The notes under the pieces: model-generated
What the model was told of the DNA's origin: nothing
Seen by the model: only the letters and a program-made list of their open reading frames with translations
The model's database searches: none
Assembly: GCF_003201815.1 (NCBI RefSeq)
Contig: NZ_QJKB01000007.1
Span: forward strand, 230,164-294,163
DNA: 64,000 bases
From: Undibacterium pigrum
GTDB lineage: Bacteria; Pseudomonadota; Gammaproteobacteria; Burkholderiales; Burkholderiaceae_D
Reading direction: 5' to 3'
Shown here: positions 16,749 through 22,945 of the stretch, one piece after another
Position numbering within the stretch: the first letter of the stretch is position 1
How the letters are laid out: each line of letters opens with the position of its first letter
Program-made: the position numbers and the translations under genes

Positions 16749-18224
16749 TTAGTGTATAGATGGCCCAGTTTGTTTTTTCTCAAACTCGCGCAGTTGCTCT
16801 TCCACATCCAGTGTGTTGCTTGAATTGCGCAGTACCATGTTTTGATCTTCTATCAGAATACATAGAGAACGATTGGTAGGAACAAACCAGGATTCTGCTA
16901 TACGCTGTATGTTGCCTAAGTCCATATGCTGTATCCGTTCACGCATCAGGAAATATAATCGCCAGTCACCGCTGCCAATAAAATTGTTTAACTCTGTTGT
17001 TAACGCATCAGTATCTTTTCTGGAGTCAATATAAGCATTGCCCAGAATTTGTTTTGCCTGATCCAGTTCGCTTTGCGTAAGCGGTTGATGCCTTACATTC
17101 TCCAGGGTATTCAATAATGTGGATTTTGCCTCATCTATAGGCAAGCCATATTCCTGATCAACTCCAAATAGTAAAGCACCTGCATGTTCCATATACATGA
17201 CATGAGCTGCAGTTCTTTTGGCGATTTTTGTTTTGATTAGTGCGTCCTGTAAACGGCCAAATTTTCCATTGCCAAAAATCTGCCCCAGTAGCATAGCTGC
17301 AGCCGCATCAGGGTGTATATACGGTTCGGTACGGTATGCAAGCATCAATGCTGCTGCACCACGCTTTCTGCGTTTCACAATTTCACGCTCGCCGTCTTGT
17401 GTTGGTTCTGTTGTATAAACAGATCTGATCAAAGGCTTTAATTTTTGGATCGGTCCAAATATTTTTACTACTGACGAGAGTAAATTTTTTTCATTGAATT
17501 TTCCGCTGACGATCAAAGTGGCATTATCTGGCCTATAGTAAGTTTCCCAAAAATTCTGAAGATCATTGAGTGTCATATTTTTAAGATCGCTAGGGATACC
17601 AATTGGTTCTTTGCCGTAAGCATCCCAAAAAAACAGAGGTAGTGTGGCTCTGCGTATTAAAGCGTTTTTCCCACTGGCGTCAGTATTTTCTTTTTCACCA
17701 AGAACTTCCCTCAATGCGACAAGCAGATTGTCATCTGAAAACTTGAATTGACTCATGCGTGCAGCTTCCAATTCCAGTACCCAGTCCAAAGTATGCTGTC
17801 CAGCATCCAACGTAGTTCTGTAACTGGTAAAGTCAAAAGAAGTCAGGCCCATGGTCATCATATTTCTTTGACGGTATTCAACGCTTATATCTGGATGCGT
17901 ACTACCGCCGGTATAGATCAAATGTTCCAGTAAATGCGCAAGTCCCTTTTGTCCATAATTTTCTTGTTTTGAGCCTGTTCTATAGACTAGATTCATGGTG
18001 GTGTAAGAGCGATGCTCATCACCAATTAATAGTATTTGCAAACCATTGGCAAGTTTGAATTCCCGTATGCCTTCGACTTCCCGCACTAATTGCACATCCA
18101 CTTTTTGCGCTGGAACAATTACTTGCAGATCGACTGCAAATGCATGAATATTAAATGTCATTAGCAAGACGACTAAAATGTACTTAGCTATTTCAGCGAA
18201 ATACCAGGACATACTTTTCCCCAA
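16749..18224 (-). CDS. M16-family zinc metallopeptidase, exported
   Basis: Protein of 491 residues with an N-terminal signal (ILVVLLMTFNIHAFA). The inverted zinc motif HLLEH lies at residues 97-101, with the third-ligand glutamate region REVLGEKEN at 172-180, so the catalytic domain looks intact. The C-terminal half carries the inactive-domain fold. Such enzymes degrade or trim short peptides. It sits between the two precursor peptide genes, 70 bases after precursor 1. Maturation, turnover or self-protection against the exported peptides is inferred. No second M16 partner gene is present. Confidence 0.85.
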   Translation of the reverse strand: MGKSMSWYFAEIAKYILVVLLMTFNIHAFAVDLQVIVPAQKVDVQLVREVEGIREFKLANGLQILLIGDEHRSYTTMNLVYRTGSKQENYGQKGLAHLLEHLIYTGGSTHPDISVEYRQRNMMTMGLTSFDFTSYRTTLDAGQHTLDWVLELEAARMSQFKFSDDNLLVALREVLGEKENTDASGKNALIRRATLPLFFWDAYGKEPIGIPSDLKNMTLNDLQNFWETYYRPDNATLIVSGKFNEKNLLSSVVKIFGPIQKLKPLIRSVYTTEPTQDGEREIVKRRKRGAAALMLAYRTEPYIHPDAAAAMLLGQIFGNGKFGRLQDALIKTKIAKRTAAHVMYMEHAGALLFGVDQEYGLPIDEAKSTLLNTLENVRHQPLTQSELDQAKQILGNAYIDSRKDTDALTTELNNFIGSGDWRLYFLMRERIQHMDLGNIQRIAESWFVPTNRSLCILIEDQNMVLRNSSNTLDVEEQLREFEKKQTGPSIH

Positions 18225-18294
18225 GAATGAACTTAACTCAATTTCATCTGGTGTTGTAACGAATTACAACACCAGCTTTATCAACTACCTGGAT

Positions 18295-18456
18295 TTATAC
18301 GCCACCGCCGCCGCCATTAGCTGCAGAGATGTCACGCTTCTCTTGATCAGTCGTCCCAGGATTTGAGCCTCTTTTATCCGTGATTGTGACGGTTTGTATG
18401 TCATCTTTGCCACCACCAGACACTTCATTTACTTCTTCATTTGTAATCAAACGCAT
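18295..18456 (-). CDS. Double-glycine precursor peptide 1
   Basis: A 53-codon gene giving leader MRLITNEEVNEVSGG and a 38-residue product beginning GKDDIQTVTITDKRG and ending in GGGGGV. The leader fits the C39 double-glycine pattern (Gly -1/-2, Val -4, Val -7, Glu -8, Ile -12). TAGGAG precedes the ATG by nine bases. It has no cysteine. It lies between the HlyD adaptor gene and the M16 peptidase. The Gly-rich tail recalls some bacteriocins but is not diagnostic. It probably shares its processing enzyme with precursor 2, whose first eight residues are identical. Confidence 0.8.
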   Translation of the reverse strand: MRLITNEEVNEVSGGGKDDIQTVTITDKRGSNPGTTDQEKRDISAANGGGGGV

Positions 18457-18613
18457 TTTGTGATACTCCTATACATGGTTATGTGAACCATACCTCATGG
18501 CATGGCTTTACTGCTCCGTTCAAGGTCTTGACCACCTTGAACGGTATTTCGGGCTGAGTCTGTTAGGTTTTCCTGACAGACTCAGCATCGAATTCTGAAA
18601 TACTCTTTTCTGC
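18433..18613 (-). repeat. 181-bp direct repeat, copy B (leader of precursor 1)
   Basis: Second copy of the block at 16437-16617, in the same orientation and 1,996 bases away. It begins immediately after the HlyD stop codon and ends at codon 8 of precursor 1. It carries the same hairpins (CCGTTCAAGG/CCTTGAACGG and GCTGAGTCTGT/ACAGACTCAGC). These could act as an attenuator or as terminator plus RNA leader between adaptor and peptide. Confidence 0.92.
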
Positions 18614-18614
18614 A

Positions 18615-19952
18615 TCAGGCGCGCTGCTTCATTGCCAGCACTGGCTCCAGCACCCATTCCCAAATTTTGCGCTTGTCCTGTATCACATCTGCCTCCAACG
18701 TCATACCTGGTTTGAGCATTTGTGCCTGTCCATAGGCATTGATGCTTTGTTCATACAGCCTGACTTTGATGCGGTACAGCGCTTCGTTCATGTTGAAGCC
18801 ATTGATGGCTTGCTGGGCATTGCTCAAAATCGTTGTTGCCAGATGCGCTGGCAATTCTGCCGGGGCAAATGGGGTGCGGCTGACATCAACGACGGTGGCA
18901 GTGTGCAGACCAAATTTTTGGTAAGGGAAGGCTGCATAACGTATCAATACTTCCTGCCCTGGCTGGATAAAGCCTGCTGTGCGGCTGGGTACATATAGAT
19001 GCGCTTCCAGCGAAGCTGTTTCGGCTTTGCTGGCATTGCCAGTATTTTTAGTCCTGGCATCAAGAGGTATGAGGCTGGCCAGCACTTGCCCGGCATTGAT
19101 GGCTTGCCCCGGCTGGTTTGTCAGGGCGCTTACCGTACCTGCTTGCATTGCGACGATGTGCACAGCCTGGCGGTTGGCGTTTTCTGCGGCTTCTTGCCTG
19201 AGGCTGGCTTTGGCTCTTGCTATTTGTGTCAGGTCAGTTGCCAGGCTATTCGACAAGGTATCGAGTTCTGATTGAAGGGCAATCTGGTTGGCTTGCAACT
19301 GGGTTTTGCTGCGCTGTAAAGTGCTCAGGCGAGTGCTGATGTCGAGCAGGTCTTCCTGCTTTTGCTGGGTCTGGGCAGCAGAGACATAGCCATTGCCTTG
19401 CAGGGTTTCATACTTGGCGACGCTTTGCTGTGCCAGTTGCTGGCGGCGCTGGGCCAGCAGCAGCTCTTGTTCAAGCTGGGTATGTTCCTGGGCCAGGTTG
19501 GCCAGTCTTTGTTGCAGGGCTTGTTTTTTTTCCTGGTACTGGCTTTGACGCAGTCTTTGTTCTGCTGCCATGCTGTCGACACGGCTGGCGAGTTGCTGGG
19601 CCACGAGGGCAGTGATTTCACCCTGGCTATTCTGGCGCTCTGTGCTCAGGGTAAACAGGACTTGCCCGGCTTTGACTTGCTCACCTTCTGTGACATGACT
19701 GGTCAGCAAGATACCGGCATTGGGTGCAGCCACGCTGAGCTGGCCGCCGACTGGTACGGTAATACCAGTAACACGGGCTTTTTTGGTGATGCTGCCAAAA
19801 GTGATATAAGCGATCAATGTCGTAGCAATGACCAGGGCAACAATCGCAATCAAAGAAGCAGAAAGCGGTTGTGCCAGGCGGATGGAACCCATCCATTGAC
19901 TGCCTAATGCTGCTGTAACTTCAGGGCGGAACAAGGGAGTAGACTTACTCAT
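18615..19952 (-). CDS. HlyD-family periplasmic adaptor of a peptide exporter
   Basis: Membrane-fusion protein of 445 residues. A short cytoplasmic N-terminus with PLFRPEV (a motif typical of RaxA/CvaA-like adaptors) precedes one membrane helix (SLIAIVALVIATTLIAYITF). Then come a barrel/lipoyl half (VTGITVPVGGQLSVAAPNAG, VTEGEQVKAGQVLF), a long coiled coil (about 120-250), and the returning half (MQAGTVSALTNQPGQAINAGQVLASLIP). Partner of the C39 ABC exporter 3.8 kb downstream; together with a TolC-type channel encoded elsewhere it would span the envelope. First gene of the functional peptide unit. Confidence 0.9.
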   Translation of the reverse strand: MSKSTPLFRPEVTAALGSQWMGSIRLAQPLSASLIAIVALVIATTLIAYITFGSITKKARVTGITVPVGGQLSVAAPNAGILLTSHVTEGEQVKAGQVLFTLSTERQNSQGEITALVAQQLASRVDSMAAEQRLRQSQYQEKKQALQQRLANLAQEHTQLEQELLLAQRRQQLAQQSVAKYETLQGNGYVSAAQTQQKQEDLLDISTRLSTLQRSKTQLQANQIALQSELDTLSNSLATDLTQIARAKASLRQEAAENANRQAVHIVAMQAGTVSALTNQPGQAINAGQVLASLIPLDARTKNTGNASKAETASLEAHLYVPSRTAGFIQPGQEVLIRYAAFPYQKFGLHTATVVDVSRTPFAPAELPAHLATTILSNAQQAINGFNMNEALYRIKVRLYEQSINAYGQAQMLKPGMTLEADVIQDKRKIWEWVLEPVLAMKQRA

Positions 19953-20262
19953 TGCCCGCCTTACTTACTGCAAATTGTTGTGATTTAGCTGGTATTTTCA
20001 TTTATCTGCGGCAATATTCCACGAAGCACATATCTGCTGTGCACTTGTCTAAAGCATAAATGAAAATTCTGGATAAATGTCAAATAAAGTTAAAAATATA
20101 TTTTTGATATGTATTCACACTATTTGATATACATTTGATAGAATCCTGCGCGCGCAGTTTTTATAGCCTGCAATGTTTGCAATTTTGCGCAGGTCCGCCG
20201 GTGAATTTGACCTATTTACGTGACTTGCTGACAAGCAGTGTCATCCTGCCAGTAAGGTCATC
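19860..20262 (-). repeat. Duplicated promoter block Y (functional hlyD copy)
   Basis: The 5' end of hlyD and its 318-base upstream region are similar to 22598-22975. Shared marks are the hlyD start region, a TATGCT/TTGACA-type promoter, a conserved AAAATATATTTTTGATATGT segment, and at 20230-20262 a relic of the 3' end of the DUF6493 gene (CTGACAAGCAGTGTCATCC versus CTGACAGGCAGTGTCATCC). No gene lies in the gap itself. Confidence 0.8.
20053..20083 (-). promoter_or_regulatory. Putative promoter of the hlyD-peptide unit
   Basis: Minus-strand TTGACA and TATGCT separated by 19 bases, about 100 bases before hlyD. The same layout (TTGGCA, TATGCT) is kept in the duplicated block at 22767-22797. Conservation between diverged copies supports function; the long spacing may imply an activator. 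Confidence 0.5.
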
Positions 20263-20270
20263 AGTGCGAT

Positions 20271-21007
20271 TTAGAACTGAGGCAGCAAGCTGTCTTCGCC
20301 AAAAATAATTCCCAGGTCATTGAGGCTGAATTTGTCTATTGCTTCAAACTCATCGCCTTGTTCGCCACTCCAGAAGTACGCATTTGATAGCCCAGGCTTG
20401 ACCTGGCGTGCGATATATATTCCGCCGTCTTTATTTTTTGCCCTATACATGTTTTTTAAAAATGCCAGAGTCATTTTATTTTCACTACGATCTGAAATTT
20501 TCTCAAGGAGTTGATTGGTGAGTTCTGTCATTACTTGGTAATCTACGTTGCTTCTTGCTACGTGCAGCATTAACACTGTCGCCCTTTTGTCATTAGAGCG
20601 TAATAGCGTTCTTTCAAATCCCATCAAGAAGACTATTGCGCAAGAAGAAAAACATTCTCCACGTGCGAAGGTCTTAATTTGAGTCGATTTATATCGTTGA
20701 TGTATCCCAAAACGACGGGGCCAGCATCACTGCTGCTGCCCGCAGAATTAACTAATTCAAGCTCATTAATGCCTGGATTATTTTTTATGGCATTTCTGAA
20801 TTTTTGCAAACTATCCAGCGTTAGTGGTCCATCCAGGATATAGCGGTTGCCAGGTATTTTTTCACTTGCATAGGCGTTGACGCATAGAAAATTAAAAGAA
20901 AAAATGATGGCGAGTAATGCACATATTATTCTGCCAAGGTCTAAGGTATACATGCAGGTAAATATTTTATTTGTATAGTCCGCCATAATGTCCTTTGAGC
21001 GCTGCAA
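20271..21007 (-). pseudogene. ClpP-like periplasmic protein, copy 2, frameshifted
   Basis: Very similar to copy 1 (15312-16019) over its whole length, but one base is missing near 20672 (TTAAAG in copy 1 reads TTAAG here). The reading frame breaks in the middle of the TFARGECFSSCA loop. Two ORFs result: 20633-21007 (signal peptide and first half) and 20271-20627 (second half). Either a recent pseudogene or a sequencing error. The N-terminal signal region differs from copy 1, whereas the rest is nearly identical, which suggests gene conversion or recent duplication. Confidence 0.8.
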
Positions 21008-21034
21008 AGATGAAAGAAGTCGGCATACTTGCTG

Positions 21035-21805
21035 TCAATACGGGGTAGATTGAGCGGTATTTTCTTTAACTTTCTTAAAGACCCATTCCCCTGCCATGTA
21101 AAGTATCAATGCACCCATTAAGGCCTTATCAGCAATGAAATTGCTGGCCACTAGCCATTCAGAAGCAGTAAGCGAGTTTCCTAAATGCGTGATTTGAAGT
21201 CCCTCAACCTTACTGAGATAACCGATAGTGTCATAACAGGCATGCAATAAAATCACGGCAATTAATGACCTGAAGCGCAAGGCCAGGTTAGCGTAAAAGA
21301 CGCCAGACAAAAATAAAAAGGGATTGAACGTAAAGTGAAGAAAAAAGAAAGCAAAGGAAGACCAAAAAATGGCCCACTTTGTGGACATGCCTTTTCTAAG
21401 GAAGTCTAGTAAAAATCGTCTGAACACCATTTCTTCAAAAACAGCGACTCCTATAGCTGTTGCAACTATTTTTAGTAAGGCGGATGGCGTGACAAATTTT
21501 TCTATGAGTGCTCTCATTTCCATGAGGTTTATAGATAAAGAAAGCCAGTAAATAACAAGAAGAATATAGCAAATAGCTATCCCTGATTGCAGCAGCAATC
21601 TTTTAAATGCAATCTTTCTTTCTATCCCGAAGATGACAATTGCGGACACTATCAAGAGAACTGCAGCGACAATGATAGTGGCTTTTCCCATATCGTAATT
21701 ATTGAGAAAGATATTCAGCGCCACAATGAATACAAGACCTGCAACGAGGTAGTAACTGTGTTTTTTGGATATTAATTGCGCTTCAGATGAAGAGGTGGCT
21801 GTCAT
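21035..21805 (-). CDS. CPBP-family intramembrane metalloprotease
   Basis: Membrane protein of 256 residues with about seven hydrophobic segments. The Abi/CPBP motifs are intact: FEEMVFRRFLLDFL (EExxxR), a conserved His in FAFFFLHFTFNPF, and LLHACYDTIGY (HxxxD). These build the intramembrane active site. The family includes Rce1-like proteases and many proteins linked to bacteriocin self-immunity or maturation in peptide clusters. Its place between two ClpP-like genes in an exporter island fits immunity or processing; that is inference. Confidence 0.85.
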   Translation of the reverse strand: MTATSSSEAQLISKKHSYYLVAGLVFIVALNIFLNNYDMGKATIIVAAVLLIVSAIVIFGIERKIAFKRLLLQSGIAICYILLVIYWLSLSINLMEMRALIEKFVTPSALLKIVATAIGVAVFEEMVFRRFLLDFLRKGMSTKWAIFWSSFAFFFLHFTFNPFLFLSGVFYANLALRFRSLIAVILLHACYDTIGYLSKVEGLQITHLGNSLTASEWLVASNFIADKALMGALILYMAGEWVFKKVKENTAQSTPY

Positions 21806-21908
21806 GGTTGATGCTGTCAGAGAAAATATGCACTACCCGAAATAACCCTCAATGCTATTGAACGCATATTTCTGCTTAGTAGATATTGAAAATTGTTGCG
21901 CAGCCTTG

Positions 21909-22682
21909 TTAATCCGCGATGCGTATTCCCAGATCTTGCGGCGACAGGTCACTGAAAGGTATAGCCTTGATCCTCTTCTTTATGCTGGGCGAAAACAGGA
22001 CAGATTTATTTTCGGAATTTACTTCTCTTAAAATAAAAATTCCACCGCTGGAATCATCCGTGGAATACATTTTGTCGAGCAAGTCAGTTGTAATTTTCCC
22101 TTCGCTGCGTTCGGATACAGCTTTATTTAATTTGTCTGTATATTGAACCTGAATTTGCCCGACGCCGCCTGTATCGTCCTTAGCAATCCAGCGTACTGGA
22201 TGCAGTAGCAGCATGGTCTTTTTCCCTGCAGGATTTGCCAGCAATGTACGTTCATGACCCAACAAGAAAATATATGCACATGTGGATGCGCAGAAACCGC
22301 GTGCAAAGGTTTTGAGTTTTAATTCATCAATGCGTTTCTTGAATTCAAAGACGGTACTCGTTCCATCATCGTATCCGCCCGGTGAGTCGGCAAGTAAAAT
22401 TTCACTGATATCGCGGTTCGCTTTAACAAACTGATCGAACCGCTCAATCTCAGATTTTGAAATGATCCCGCTTATTTCAAATCGTTTGAGAGGCGCAATA
22501 TCCTCAGCCAGAGTCGTGCTTGAAAGTAAAAATGTCGCGAGAAAAATGCTGGACTGAATGATACGTGTGCTTGCTTTAGTGATCTGTTGCTCCAGGCGGA
22601 AGAAGGCCATCCCTTGACTGGCTGGTGAACGGTAAGTTCTGGGCGAAACAAGGGAAGGGCACCCATTGCTGACTTTACTCAT
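21909..22682 (-). CDS. ClpP-like periplasmic protein, copy 3, on a hijacked hlyD start
   Basis: Diverged member of the same family: ADSPGGYDDGTS, then TFARGFCASTCAYIFLLGHERTLLAN and a conserved C-terminal FSDLSPQDLGIRIAD. The signal segment is IIQSSIFLATFLLSSTTLA. The apparent start MSKVSNG at 22682 and the next 30 codons are a frameshifted remnant of an hlyD 5' end, so the gene uses a duplicated hlyD promoter and start. MAFFRLEQQ at 22610 is an alternative start. The frame stays open upstream to 22883, but that part lies in promoter sequence. 103 bases upstream of the CPBP gene. Confidence 0.7.
   Translation of the reverse strand: MSKVSNGCPSLVSPRTYRSPASQGMAFFRLEQQITKASTRIIQSSIFLATFLLSSTTLAEDIAPLKRFEISGIISKSEIERFDQFVKANRDISEILLADSPGGYDDGTSTVFEFKKRIDELKLKTFARGFCASTCAYIFLLGHERTLLANPAGKKTMLLLHPVRWIAKDDTGGVGQIQVQYTDKLNKAVSERSEGKITTDLLDKMYSTDDSSGGIFILREVNSENKSVLFSPSIKKRIKAIPFSDLSPQDLGIRIAD
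22598..22682 (-). pseudogene. hlyD 5'-end relic
   Basis: Reading from 22666 in another frame gives PLFRPELTVHQPVKGW, matching the adaptor's PLFRPEVTAALGSQW. DNA similarity to the adaptor start continues to about 22598 (TCCGCCTGG). The remainder of the adaptor is absent and the sequence passes directly into the ClpP-like copy 3. This marks a duplication/deletion junction. Confidence 0.75.
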
Positions 22683-22766
22683 TCCACATGCTTGTAATTT
22701 GTTTGGTATTTTCACTTGTTTATCGTAATTTTCGACTAAGCATCTATTTGCCATGTACCTGTTTAA

Positions 22767-22797
22767 AGCATAAATGAAAATCTTGATAGAATGCCAA
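22767..22797 (-). promoter_or_regulatory. Putative promoter of ClpP-like copy 3
   Basis: Minus-strand TTGGCA and TATGCT with 19-base spacing, in the same place as the hlyD promoter within the duplicated block. The -35 has one change from TTGACA. Confidence 0.45.
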
Positions 22798-22945
22798 AAT
22801 AAGTTAAAAATATATTTTTGATATGTATCTGCACTATTTGATAAACTCTTGCGTTCGTTTTTCAGCCTGTAAATTGTTTTCAATTTTGCGAAGGCCCATC
22901 AATAAGATGAGCCACAGTTTTACGGTAGCCTGCTGACAGGCAGTG

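Noticed and set aside
22472..22666. ORF starting MGALPLFRPEL
   Set aside because: Its start matches the HlyD adaptor but it then continues antisense-free into the ClpP-like gene's shadow frame; treated as an hlyD relic.
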